The translations under genes were made by a program, and so were the position numbers. The notes under the pieces are model-generated. The model was not told the DNA's origin and made no database searches. It worked only from the letters and a program-made list of their open reading frames with translations. From Clostridia bacterium (GTDB taxonomy: Bacteria > Bacillota > Clostridia > Oscillospirales > CAG-382): a stretch of 55,555 nucleotides of DNA. Shown piece after piece: positions 17,001 through 26,300 of the stretch. The stretch is from the NCBI GenBank assembly GCA_017521025.1, contig JAFXEB010000021.1:1-55555 (forward strand). The letters run 5' to 3'. Every line of letters begins with the position of its first letter. Position 1 is the first letter of the stretch.

Positions 17001-17449
17001 TCTGCCGCAAGGGCGGCGCACAGCGCCCCGTCACCCACCGCCATGCTCTTGTAGCCAAGGCTTTGGGCGTTTTGCTTAACGTAACGCAGGCAGAAGCTGT
17101 CGATAGTGCCTATGTCCGCCCCGGAAAGAGCATATATCTGCCTGCGGTAGTGCTTGTTATCAGGTTCTTTGGCAGAAAGCTCCTCCAGCTTTTCGGAAAG
17201 CTTTTTCTTAAGGTCTGCCGCAGACGCCTTGGTAAAGGTAACTATAAGGAAATCGTTTATATCGTCGCCCGCCTTTATCCGCTCCAATATACGGGCGGCA
17301 AGCACGGTGGTCTTTCCGCTGCCCGCCCCTGCGGAAACAAGCAGGTCACGACCTCTGTAGTCCCTTGCCCTCTGCTGAGAAGGCGTAAAGCTTGGCTCTT
17401 TCTTTGTTTCTTCGGTTTCTACGGTGTTTATTTCTATGCTTTCACTCAT
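14069..17449 (-). CDS. addA: ATP-dependent helicase/nuclease subunit A
   Basis: A 1,126-aa UvrD-type helicase with a C-terminal RecB-like nuclease. Walker A AGAGSGKT is at 40-47, motif II is YIDEYQDVSPL (about 395), motif VI lies in LLYVALTRARKKLYV, and the nuclease motif GVIDCFFENPDGSF with LIDYKTDR is near 1,060-1,080. With AddB it resects double-strand breaks to a Chi-like site and loads RecA. The length is slightly under B. subtilis AddA. The ATG follows AAAGGAGGAGG. It starts 17 nt after addB, so the two subunits are made from one message. Confidence 0.95.
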   Translation of the reverse strand: MSESIEINTVETEETKKEPSFTPSQQRARDYRGRDLLVSAGAGSGKTTVLAARILERIKAGDDINDFLIVTFTKASAADLKKKLSEKLEELSAKEPDNKHYRRQIYALSGADIGTIDSFCLRYVKQNAQSLGYKSMAVGDGALCAALAADSADRVITELCEEDGAEIDLLLDNFASHKSDDGLVKACIGLYSDIRTFPFYMQWLEDAVARLVRDARRLHDEDFFALERGKEVRAVCEAELAVMEDDLETMLATADDKGLVFCGKVKAALALMRQGLEEDYYSFSAATSAYAPGSRRGGDDEYIAAYNDLKGRVSRLSDLCRTRDALIREYDVTAEVAAALLVFMKRLDECYTAEKKRRGIIDFSDAEQLFLSLLVEEKDGSYLKKPLGRKLSAAYKEVYIDEYQDVSPLQDSIFRVIGEGRRFMVGDVKQSIYGFRDAHPELFMGYRDSYGEEGKGEGELVLLRENFRCDKTVIDFCNHVCDRIYTVERADGDYTKERLIHGKDDSGGVPVSVWLYENAKDYRTEQAEVCNEVVRLIASGVKPSEIGLLFHDSKHMQSYSDELEARGIATGLKNSKEKLLDRPEILLMISALRTVDNPTDDISLAALLRSPVFRFTAGELVEIRDCSISLYEDLCAKAEEDSVLGEKCAAFLERLSLYRAKALILPVHKLLWYLYEDFRIFAYAPKGDEEKFRANLNAFYSLAMGMEQDAFRGVSVFTDYLRRLEEKGQGPDAERSKSAEGVRLLTVHGSKGLEFDAVFLCDTGKRGKSSDGNAVRVNFDTGLSLSLKKQREAWSAKPLLKHLDGETEKHKEYAEEHRLLYVALTRARKKLYVSATFSDGVWERIDKKKQSTFADLFLAAVAKGGEMFYNIEVKDCAEAEQVQPLALSGIEREASAEETALPPLREAPPPPRTVTAKYSASALVRDENGKLVAPAPARVSDRLPCFAGGGPSAGARRGTANHVFMQFADFKRAEADLVAEADRLLDRGFVTEEQRRLMDTEALGRFFRSDIYARIKASPRVYRERRFSTALPGYLFKDAGEEQVMLQGVIDCFFENPDGSFTLIDYKTDRVGEGGAEALRDSYGVQLYLYRLYVEKITGRPVTGAYIYSFALSDTVDVGDIDPFNT

Positions 17450-17466
17450 CCCTACAGCCTCCTCCT

Positions 17467-20400
17467 TTAATACGTGTATTTAGATGGCTTTTTCTGCCTG
17501 CAGATCTCCCCATAGGGGCAGAAATCGCAGTCCGTGCTCTCTTTCTTGAAGGGCGACACGTCCATCTCTCCGTCAAGTATACCCTCTGCCGTGTCCACTA
17601 TATGACCGTAGACCTTGTCACGGAAGCCCTCCATAGCCTCGGCGGAAACAGCACAGCCCTTAATAACGCCGCCCTTGCCGCCCAGCTTGCCACCCGTGCG
17701 CCTGTCCATAGCACATAGCACGTCCTCGTCACCGAGCACCATGCCCGACTGGGTAAGCTCCTTGCCGTCGGTGGGGATGCTGAACACACGGTACAGCACC
17801 CCTGCGGGTAGCGCATCTGTTGCTTTATCGTCACAATAGGTAAACAGATAAGAGAGCATCTGTATACCCTCGCCACGCTCCACCATTTCGGGGGTAACGT
17901 GCTTTTCACTGCTCTTGTAGTCCACCACACGGACATATTTTTTGCCGTTTATCACTGCACTGTCCAGTCTGTCTATAACGCCTGTGGTGATAACTCTCCT
18001 GCCCTTGGGCGTGAGCTTGCGGATGGGAGCTATACTGCCATCGCCCCTACCAATGCCCAGCTCAAAGCTTTGGGGCACAAAATCGGAGTTGCGAAACTCC
18101 TCACACATGCTCTCACACACAAATACCGCCGCATTCTTCAGGCGGTCAAAGAGCTTGCATAAGCGTTTGGACGGCTTTTCGGGGAAATGCTTTTTCACGA
18201 AGTCGGCGGTTATCGCCTCCACCTCCGCCTCGGTCTCCGCCTTATCGCAGGACACGAAAGCACCGTCCATAACACGGTTTTTCATATACTCCTCCATTAT
18301 GGCGTGCATATAGGTGCCTGCGTTTGCGGCTGAAAACTTAATGCTTCTGTCGTCCCTGAGCTTAAGCACATAGGTGAGATAGTAGCCGAAGCGGCAGTTG
18401 TTGTAGCAATCTATTCGGGAAAAGGAAAGATATATCTCCGTCCTGTCTCTTGCGCCGATATAAGCCTCAGAGTCCTGCAAGGGCGGTGCCTCCTCGGCGT
18501 CTGCACCGTAGCCCATAGCATCAAGTGCCTCTGCCAGCGACGCCTTCAGGGCGCTGTTTTTGATATAGGGCAGGCGGTCTGCCGCCGCCTCGGCGCAAAA
18601 CATATAGTCACGCTCGTCCTTGCCGAAATCCTCCTTCACCGCCTTGGGGAACATAGCCGCAAGGGTGCGGTAGGCGGGCGAGGGTCTGCCTCCCTCTGCC
18701 TTGACGTAGCTTACGGAGAGGTACTCCGAGGGGGCGGCGACGCACATATAAAAGAAGAACCGCTCCTCGTTTACTGCCTTGTCTATGGAGGGCAAAAGCT
18801 CTATGCCCTCCTTCTCAAGCACTGCGCTCTCCTTGCTGTCGAAGACGCCGCTTTTTTTGGGCATAGAGGGGAACTCGCCATCATTCACACCGAGAATAAG
18901 CATAGCTCTTGTGCTTTGGGTGCGCATAAGCCTTGCGTTGCCGATGCTGACCCCGTCGGTATAGGAGGGGATAGCGCCTATATTTATGCTCTCGGTCATA
19001 GCGCTTATCAGCTCAAGCAGCTTTTCTGCCGTGGTGGGCATATCCCCTGCGTAGGTGTACAGCCTGTCAAGCACATCCACGGTGACGCCCCAGAGGGCAG
19101 CGGTCTTTGCGGCACCGTCGTCATCCCCCAGCTCAGAAAGGCGTGCCGCCGCCTCGGTCAATGCGTCTGCTACGCCGCAGTCGGTAAGATGAGCGTATAT
19201 TATCTGCACGCCCTCGCCCACCGTAAGTCCCTTTGCCCTCAGCCCGTCCACAACGGGGCGCACCGAGTCGGCAAAGCGTGCCCTTGCGCCGTTTATGACC
19301 TCCAGCAGTCTCTCGTCCTCAGGCTTGAAGTCCTCGGCATAGCCCTTGGGGTGCATAAGCCAGTCCTTGTCCGACACCCACGCCTTGCCCTGTATGCTCC
19401 AACTCTCGCTGTAATGGAGCACCACGTCCACCTCCTCCGCCGTCAGCACGGAAAAGGTACTTTTCAGGTACTTCTTCACTGCCCATAGCGGATATCGCTG
19501 TGAAGCCATCTCCAAAAGTCCCGATATAAAAGCGAAAAGAGGCTTTGTTGCGGCAGAATCCTTCTCTGCAAAATAGAAGGGTATGCCATACTTGGCAAAA
19601 ACGGTATCAATAATACCGCTGTAGTTTTCGGGATGGCGGCAGGCAACGGCTATGCTGTCAAAGCGGTAGCCCCTCTGCCTGAGAGCGTATATCTCGGAGG
19701 CGGCACGCAGGCACTCCTCGTACCTGTCGGCGCAGGCGGCAAGCCTTATGCTGTCCGTCTCCTCGCCGTAGGCGTCGCACTTCTGCCACAGGTGCTTCTC
19801 TGCATAGCGCAGGGCAGGGTCTGCTGTCCTGTAGTTGCCCGCACGGTGGTCATCGTAATTGGGCACGTGGCAACGCCTTTTTACCTCCTCGGCGCAGCGC
19901 ATAGTCTCATAAAACAGCTCGCCTTCGTCAGCCGTAAAGCTTATGTATATATCCTCGGCGTGCTTCGCCATAAGCGCTATCATCTCATACTGGGCGGGGG
20001 TATAGGTGTACATACCGTCTATAAACACCGCCTTGCCCTCAAAAAACTCACCTGCACCCTCGGTACGGGCAAGCCTTACAAGGGCATCGCAATCGTCCTG
20101 CCTGCCCTCACCCAGCAGTCGGTCATAGCCGCCGTATATGTGCCCTATCTCGTACAGCTTTCGTGAAAGCCCCTCGTCCTCGCCGCCTTTAAGCTTTTTT
20201 GCGGTCTGCAACAGCATATCGGGGCTTACGCCCAGCCTTTTAAGGGCGGCAATAGTGGCGGCTACCTCGCTAAGCGCCTTGCCGCCCATCTCCTTATATG
20301 CGCAAAGCTTGTCGGTGCAAAGTGCCGCCGCCCTCTGTATCAGCACACATTTGCCAAGGGCGTCCACCGTCTCTACGGCAACGCCGCCTATATGCCTCAT

Positions 20401-20607
20401 CACGTGGTTGGGCAGACGCTCAAAGTTCAGCACCTCGGTGCCGAGGGCGGCAAGCCCCTGCTCCTCCAGCATCAGCTCCGCATCAAGACTTTGCTGCTCG
20501 GGCACTATAAAAAGGCAGTCCACTCCTGCGGACTGCTTTTCTTTAAGGTACGTCAGTATTCGTGTTGTTTTGCCGCTGGCGGCACGTCCTATAATTCTGT
20601 GTAGCAT
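17467..20607 (-). CDS. addB: ATP-dependent nuclease subunit B
   Basis: 1,046 aa. N-terminal nucleotide-binding GRAASGKTTR (7-16), inactive helicase-like middle, and a C-terminal nuclease with VVDYKSS. The four cysteines that hold the AddB iron-sulfur cluster are visible: one in the upstream CYNNCRFGYY region and three in CDFCPYGEIC close to the C-terminus. It is the partner of AddA in end resection. The gene lies 21 nt after spoIIR and directly before addA. Start at ATG 20607 after a GAGGTAT site. Confidence 0.95.
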   Translation of the reverse strand: MLHRIIGRAASGKTTRILTYLKEKQSAGVDCLFIVPEQQSLDAELMLEEQGLAALGTEVLNFERLPNHVMRHIGGVAVETVDALGKCVLIQRAAALCTDKLCAYKEMGGKALSEVAATIAALKRLGVSPDMLLQTAKKLKGGEDEGLSRKLYEIGHIYGGYDRLLGEGRQDDCDALVRLARTEGAGEFFEGKAVFIDGMYTYTPAQYEMIALMAKHAEDIYISFTADEGELFYETMRCAEEVKRRCHVPNYDDHRAGNYRTADPALRYAEKHLWQKCDAYGEETDSIRLAACADRYEECLRAASEIYALRQRGYRFDSIAVACRHPENYSGIIDTVFAKYGIPFYFAEKDSAATKPLFAFISGLLEMASQRYPLWAVKKYLKSTFSVLTAEEVDVVLHYSESWSIQGKAWVSDKDWLMHPKGYAEDFKPEDERLLEVINGARARFADSVRPVVDGLRAKGLTVGEGVQIIYAHLTDCGVADALTEAAARLSELGDDDGAAKTAALWGVTVDVLDRLYTYAGDMPTTAEKLLELISAMTESINIGAIPSYTDGVSIGNARLMRTQSTRAMLILGVNDGEFPSMPKKSGVFDSKESAVLEKEGIELLPSIDKAVNEERFFFYMCVAAPSEYLSVSYVKAEGGRPSPAYRTLAAMFPKAVKEDFGKDERDYMFCAEAAADRLPYIKNSALKASLAEALDAMGYGADAEEAPPLQDSEAYIGARDRTEIYLSFSRIDCYNNCRFGYYLTYVLKLRDDRSIKFSAANAGTYMHAIMEEYMKNRVMDGAFVSCDKAETEAEVEAITADFVKKHFPEKPSKRLCKLFDRLKNAAVFVCESMCEEFRNSDFVPQSFELGIGRGDGSIAPIRKLTPKGRRVITTGVIDRLDSAVINGKKYVRVVDYKSSEKHVTPEMVERGEGIQMLSYLFTYCDDKATDALPAGVLYRVFSIPTDGKELTQSGMVLGDEDVLCAMDRRTGGKLGGKGGVIKGCAVSAEAMEGFRDKVYGHIVDTAEGILDGEMDVSPFKKESTDCDFCPYGEICRQKKPSKYTY

Positions 20608-20628
20608 AGCTTTATACCTCTATCTTCT

Positions 20629-21222
20629 CTAAAACGAAAAAAGCTCAAGCAATTTAAAGCGTAGCCTGTATCTCGTTTTCCCCGTCCTGAAGACCCTTGT
20701 CTCACTCTCATTAAGTCCTGCGGCTGTAAGACCGTCCTCGGCGGCGGCACCCAAGCACAGGGGCGGAAACAGCACGCACCACCAATTCTGCCCCTCACCG
20801 TCCCCAAGGACTATGCGCAGCGACTTGTATTCACCTGCAGGCAGTCTCAACCCCTCGTATTCCCTTGTGGGGTAGCTCTCTATCCCGTACTCGATACGGG
20901 CGCCATAGGGCGCACCCTCCCGTGCAAGCACATCTCTTGCCACGGCAAGCGCCTTGGTCTCTGCCTCCAGCGTCATCGCCTCGGCACCGTCGGCATCCTC
21001 GGCGGCACTGAATATCCCTGCGGCAAGTATAGCGTCACGGACCTTTAGCTTAAGCTTCTGGTCGTATTCGCTGTCAGACGCCGCAAGCACGTGCAGTCTT
21101 ATCAGATTTTCGTAGACCTTGCCCTCGCCGCCGGGCAGAACAAGGTCGCATAGGCATACCACGGCAATACACAATGCAAGGCAAAGCGCCGCCGCACGCA
21201 GGGTAATTCTGTCATTCTTCAT
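20629..21222 (-). CDS. spoIIR: Stage II sporulation protein R
   Basis: 197 aa with a signal/anchor helix (AAALCLALCIAVVCLCDLVL) and the SpoIIR hallmark LIRLHVLAASDSEYDQKLKL, continuing KVRDAIL. In sporulation it is made in the forespore under sigma-F and crosses to trigger SpoIIGA, which processes pro-sigma-E in the mother cell. The later YGIESYPTREYEGLRLPAG and WWCVLFPPLCL segments are conserved in the family. A forespore gene inside a housekeeping cluster implies its own sigma-F promoter; I could not identify one with confidence in the 86-bp gap before it. Confidence 0.92.
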   Translation of the reverse strand: MKNDRITLRAAALCLALCIAVVCLCDLVLPGGEGKVYENLIRLHVLAASDSEYDQKLKLKVRDAILAAGIFSAAEDADGAEAMTLEAETKALAVARDVLAREGAPYGARIEYGIESYPTREYEGLRLPAGEYKSLRIVLGDGEGQNWWCVLFPPLCLGAAAEDGLTAAGLNESETRVFRTGKTRYRLRFKLLELFSF

Positions 21223-21308
21223 AGCACGTCAAGGGGGGCTTTATGTATTGCTTTGCGCTCCCCCTTCCTCCTTATGCAAAGAGTTTTGACCGCTAAGAAG
21301 GACTTTAT

Positions 21309-22139
21309 TCACAGCCGCCCCGTGCTTTTGCAGAAAACGCCGCCGCTATCCCTTGCGGCACGCATCGCCGCCTGCTCGCTTTCAAAAAGGGCAAAGACCG
21401 TAGGTCCCTTGCCGCTGATGCAGGCATAAGCACCGCCAAGAGCGCAAAGTTGACTTATGTTGCTTTTAACAGAGGCGTCCTCTGCCGCCGAAAGGGGCAA
21501 AAAGCTGTTGCCGCCCCAACGCCTCAGCGCCGCCACGGGGTCTGCCGCCCAAGCCTCGAACAGCTCGCCCGTATCGGGGTAGCAGTTGACACCGCTGTCC
21601 AGTGCGGCGTACATACGGGGCGTGGAAAGAGACACCTTGCCAAAGAGCAAAACAAAGCAAAGCTCCCTGTCCTCCAGAACCTCCAGCGCCTCGCCAAAGC
21701 CCGTGGCACGGGCGGTACCGCCAAGGGTACAAAAAGGAACGTCTGCCCCCAAGGGTGCGGCGATACGGCACAGGGTATGGCTGTCAAGCCTTGTGCCGTA
21801 CAGCTTATCAAGCGCCCTGAGCACTGCGCCGCCGTCGGCACTGCCGCCGCCGAGGCCTGCCCCCTCGGGTATGCGCTTTTCTATATGTATGCGGGCGCCG
21901 CCCAAGATACCCGTGTGAGCAAAAAAGGCGTTTGCCGCCTTCACCGCAAGGTTTCTGCCGTCGGTAGGCAAGCGGGCATCCGAGCAGCTAAGGCAAATGC
22001 CCTCACCCTTCTCCACACTTACGGTATCGTAAAGGCTTACGGTCTGCATAAGGCTGTCTACGTAGTGATAGCCGTTGTCCGCCCTGCCGCCTACGGCAAG
22101 GGCAAGATTCAGCTTTGCGTATGCGTTTTCTGTTATCAT
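21309..22139 (-). CDS. ispE: 4-diphosphocytidyl-2-C-methyl-D-erythritol kinase
   Basis: 276-aa GHMP kinase of the MEP isoprenoid pathway; it phosphorylates the 2-hydroxyl of CDP-ME. The N-terminus AYAKLNLALAVGGRADNGYH and the ATP loop PEGAGLGGGSADGGA are diagnostic; the C-terminal SGKGPTVFALF is motif 3. The ATG at 22139 starts 2 nt after the DUF362 stop; an upstream extension would run far into that gene. Together with ispG and dxr in this block it shows that three MEP enzymes are clustered with undecaprenyl synthesis. Confidence 0.95.
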   Translation of the reverse strand: MITENAYAKLNLALAVGGRADNGYHYVDSLMQTVSLYDTVSVEKGEGICLSCSDARLPTDGRNLAVKAANAFFAHTGILGGARIHIEKRIPEGAGLGGGSADGGAVLRALDKLYGTRLDSHTLCRIAAPLGADVPFCTLGGTARATGFGEALEVLEDRELCFVLLFGKVSLSTPRMYAALDSGVNCYPDTGELFEAWAADPVAALRRWGGNSFLPLSAAEDASVKSNISQLCALGGAYACISGKGPTVFALFESEQAAMRAARDSGGVFCKSTGRL

Positions 22140-22141
22140 AG

Positions 22142-23290
22142 CTATATTCCAAGTATCCTGCTTTTTTTGATATATATCGCCTTGAAGGGGCACAACTCCT
22201 GACAGCAGAAGCAGGTTATGCACTTGTCTCTTACTATACGGGGTCTGCCCTTTTTCATATCTATGGTCCCTACGGGGCAGTACTCGGCACATTTGCCGCA
22301 GGCGGCGCACTTCTTTTTATCCACAACGGGACGTGGCTTGAGCCGCTTGACAAAGCGTCCGCCCCCAAGGCTCAAAAGCCTCTGCACAAGGGATATCTTG
22401 CCCGTGGGATGGCTGTCGGGCAATGCTACGCCCTTGACCCTGAAGCTGTCATACTCCTCTGCGCTCAGGTCGGTGCACTCGGCACCCACTGCCTCGGGGC
22501 AGAGCCCTCTGCCGATAGCGTCAAGCGTCTGCGGCACCGTGGCGTAGTCCAGACCGAGAAGGTCAAGGCAAACTCTGTCGCATAAAAATGCGTTTCTGCT
22601 CACCGCCACAAAGCCAAAGCTGCGGGGCACGCCTGCGGTAGGACCGTTGCCCTCCATCCCCAGTATCCCGTCTGCAATATTCAACACTACGGGCAGGGCA
22701 AGATGCAGGTCATTGAGCATTGCCGTAAAGTCGCCGTAATCGGGGAAGCAGGCGTGCAGCTCAAACTTCCTGAGCCCGGGCACAGTGCCGAAGGTGTTCT
22801 TTGCCGCCCCCGAGAACATGGTCAGAGCGTGGGTCTTTATCTTGCACAGATTTATGATGGCATCTACCTGAGTAACAGGCTTTATCACCTCAAAGCGCTT
22901 AGACTTTTTGCCCTCGGGCACGTCTATAAATGCGCTGTCTGCCTCGGTGCAAAGCTTTACGGGCAGGTCCTTCAGCGCCGCCGTTACGCCGCAGGCATCA
23001 AACTGCGACCTTACTGCGCTGTCGCCGTAGGTGCCGCCGTGGCTCTCCGCCACCCACACCTCCTTGCCTGCCCCAAGGAGCACCTTGCATATTGCCCTCA
23101 GCATGGCAGGATGGGTGGTTGCGCCCGTGTCTATGCCCTTTTTGGTAACCAGGTTGGGCTTTACCAGCACCCTCGTCTTGCCCTCGGTCAGCGCCGCCGC
23201 ACCGCCGTAGGGAGCAAATATCTGCTCGGCAAGGGCGTCCATCTCGGACTCGCCGTAGCCTGTCCCCTTATAAAGATATACTTTGTCCAT
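22142..23290 (-). CDS. DUF362 protein with C-terminal 2x[4Fe-4S] ferredoxin
   Basis: 382 aa. The DUF362 domain (about 1-290) contains VLVKPNLVTKKGIDTGATTH, INLCKIKTHALTMFSGAAKN and ADGILGMEGNGP. Two ferredoxin motifs follow: CAACGKCAEYCP and CITCFCCQELCP. The family is common in anaerobes and its reaction is unknown; an electron-transfer function is likely from the clusters. Cytosolic, with no membrane segment. It lies between polC and ispE with short gaps, so it is co-transcribed. IspG and other MEP steps need reduced ferredoxin, which makes a link attractive but unproven. Confidence 0.9.
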   Translation of the reverse strand: MDKVYLYKGTGYGESEMDALAEQIFAPYGGAAALTEGKTRVLVKPNLVTKKGIDTGATTHPAMLRAICKVLLGAGKEVWVAESHGGTYGDSAVRSQFDACGVTAALKDLPVKLCTEADSAFIDVPEGKKSKRFEVIKPVTQVDAIINLCKIKTHALTMFSGAAKNTFGTVPGLRKFELHACFPDYGDFTAMLNDLHLALPVVLNIADGILGMEGNGPTAGVPRSFGFVAVSRNAFLCDRVCLDLLGLDYATVPQTLDAIGRGLCPEAVGAECTDLSAEEYDSFRVKGVALPDSHPTGKISLVQRLLSLGGGRFVKRLKPRPVVDKKKCAACGKCAEYCPVGTIDMKKGRPRIVRDKCITCFCCQELCPFKAIYIKKSRILGI

Positions 23291-23317
23291 AGTGTTTCCT
23301 TTTTTGTTTCGTATACG

Positions 23318-26300
23318 CTAAAACAGCGTTATCTGATCGCTTTCGGGCAGACCGTCCACAGCGCCGTTCTTCTTCAGCACCTCTACCACCGTCTTGGTAA
23401 GTGCCGCCTTGCGCTTCAGCTCCTCAAGGGTGGAGGCGTTCTCCTCGTGCATAGCTCTGTAGATGTTCTCCGCCGCCGTCTCACCCAGACCGTTCAGGGA
23501 GGACAGAGGCAGTCTTATCTTGCCGTCCTCAGGCACGAAGGCGAAGGCAGAGCTCTTGAACACGCTTGCAGGCAAAAACTCAATGCCCCTTGCCTGCATC
23601 TCTATAACCAGATAGAGTATGGAAAGGGTATCCTCGTCCTTTGCCGTGGGGTTTGTAAGCCCCTCCAGCTCCGTCCTTGCCTTGTCGGCACGCTGACGGT
23701 TAAGCATAAGCTCGGCGTCAAAGCCCGTTTGCTTTACGGTAAAGTACGCCGCATAAAACTCCAGAGGGCGGTGCACCTTAAACCAGCCAAGACGCAGTGC
23801 CGCTATCATATATGCGGCGGCGTGTGCCTTGGGGAACATGTATTTTATCTTTTTGCAGGACTCGATGTACCACTCAGGCACCCCTGCGGCAAGCATCTCC
23901 TCCTCATACTCGGGCTTTACACCCTTGCCCTTTCTGACGTCCTCCATTATCTTGAAAGCGCTCTGATAGTTAACGCCCTTCTGAATAAGGTACAGCATTA
24001 TACTGTCACGGGTACCGATTATCTCGGATATAGTGCAGGTGCCGCTGTTTATAAGGTCCTCGCCGTTGCCCAGCCATATACCCGTGCCGTGGGAAAGACC
24101 CGATATCTGCAGCAGGTCGGAAAAGCACTTGGGGCGTGCTACCTTGAGCATCTTGCGGACATAGGGGGTGCCGCACTCGGGCATACCGTAGGTGCCCGTT
24201 TCACTGCCGATGACCTCGGGACTTACGCCGATGGACTTGGTGGAGAGGAAAAGATCCATCACCTTTCTGTCATTCATAGGCACTGTGCGCACGTCGATGC
24301 CCGTATAGTCCGTAAGCTTTCTGTATATGGTCGGCACATCGTGCCCAAGCATATCCAGCTTAAGCAGGGTATCGTGCAGATAGGAGAAGGCAAAGTGGGT
24401 GGTTACAACGCCGCTTGATTCCTTCTCGGCAGGATACTGCACCGCCGTAAAGTCATATATCTGATATTCCTTGGGGATAACAACTATGCCGCCCGGATGC
24501 TGACCCGTGGTGCGCTTAACGCCTGTACAACCTGCGGCAAGCCGTGACAGCTCTGCTTTTGTAAGGCTTTTGCCGTGCTCCTCGGCGTACTTCTTGGCGT
24601 AGCCGAAGGCGGTCTTTTCCGCTATGCCCGAGACGGTGCCTGCACGGAATATGTTCTCTGCGCCGAAAAGCTCCTCGGTGTACTTATGGCTCTTGCCCTG
24701 TATCTCACCCGAGAAGTTCAGGTCTATATCAGGCGCCTTATCGCCCTTGAATCCAAGGAAGGTCTCGAAGGGGATGTCGTGCCCGTCATTTATCATCTTT
24801 GTGCCGCACTGAGGGCAGTCCCTGTCAGGCAGGTCAAAGCCGCTGCCCACGCTGCCGTCGGTGAAAAAGATGCTGTGCTTACACTTGGGACAGCGATAAT
24901 GGGGCGGAAAGGGGTCAACCTCGGAGATACCGGAAAGGGAGGCGACCACAGAGGAGCCTACCGACCCACGGGAGCCTACCAGATAACCGTTTTCCTCACT
25001 GTTTTTAACCAGCTTTACCGCTATCATATACAGAGATGCAAAGCCGTGCTTTACTATAGAGTCAAGCTCCCTCTCCAGCCTGTCCTTTACCACCTGCGGC
25101 AAGGGCGAGCCAAAGCGGTTCTCCGCCTCGGTATAGCAAAGCCTGTTCAGCTCCTCTACTGCGCCGGGCAGCTCAGGAGTGTACTGTCCGTCGGGGATGG
25201 GCAGTATAGTCTCTATCTGATCGGCGATGGCACGGGTGTTGGTAACAACCACCTCAAACGCCTTGTCCTTGCCGAGATAGGCAAACTCGGAAAGCATCTC
25301 ATCGGTAGTGCGCAGATACAGACCCACATCGCTGTCCGCATCCTTCATCTTTTTCATCCACAGTATGACCTTGCGGTATATCTCATCCTCGGGGTGGATG
25401 AAATGGACGTCACCCGTAGCGCAGACAGGCTTACCCTGCTTTGCGCCTATGGCGACTATCTTGCGGTTTATCTCGCACAGCTCAGCCTCGTCACGCACCT
25501 CGCCCGAGCGGATAAGGAAGGCGTTGTTGCAGTTGGGCATTATCTCGAAATAATCGTAAAAATCTGCGATCTTAAGCTGGTCGGAGTACTTCTTTCCCTC
25601 CAGCACCGCACGGTAAAGCTCGCCCCTCTCGCAGGCAGAGCCTATAATAAGCCCCTCCCTGTGCTGAGTGAGCACCGTCTTGGGTATACGGGGCACACGG
25701 TAGAAGGAGTCCAGATAGGAAAAGCTGATTATCTTGTAAAGATTCTTAAGCCCCGTAAGGTTCTTTACAAGTATGCTTATATGGTATACGTCCTTTATCT
25801 TTTTGGGGTCGGCGGAGGCGCTCATAGTGTCGAGCATCTCGCCCACGGTGTAAACGCCCTGCTTTCTCAGCTTTTCCGCCATACAGCCGAATATTGCCGC
25901 CAGCATCTTTGTATCGTCGGTGGCACGGTGGTGGTCAAAGCTGCCCAGCTTGAAATACTCGGCAAGGGTGTCAAGCCTGTGTCGGGTAAGCTCGGGGTTA
26001 AGGTAACGGGAGAGAGACACGGTGTCGAGATAGGGATTGTCAAACTCAAGCCCGTCACGGTTCGCCACCTTGCGGATGAAGCCGGTGTCAAAGGATGCGT
26101 TGTGGGCAACAAGCATCCTGCCTGCCGCAAACTCAAGGAAAGCGGCAACAGCCTCCTTCTCAGAGGGGGCGTCCTTTACCATATCGTCCGTAATGCCCGT
26201 AAGCTCGGTTATGTTCTGCGGTATGGGCATAGCGGGGTTTACGTAGGTCTCAAACTCCTCCGTAACCTCGCCGTTCTTGTACAGCACTGCGCCTATCTGC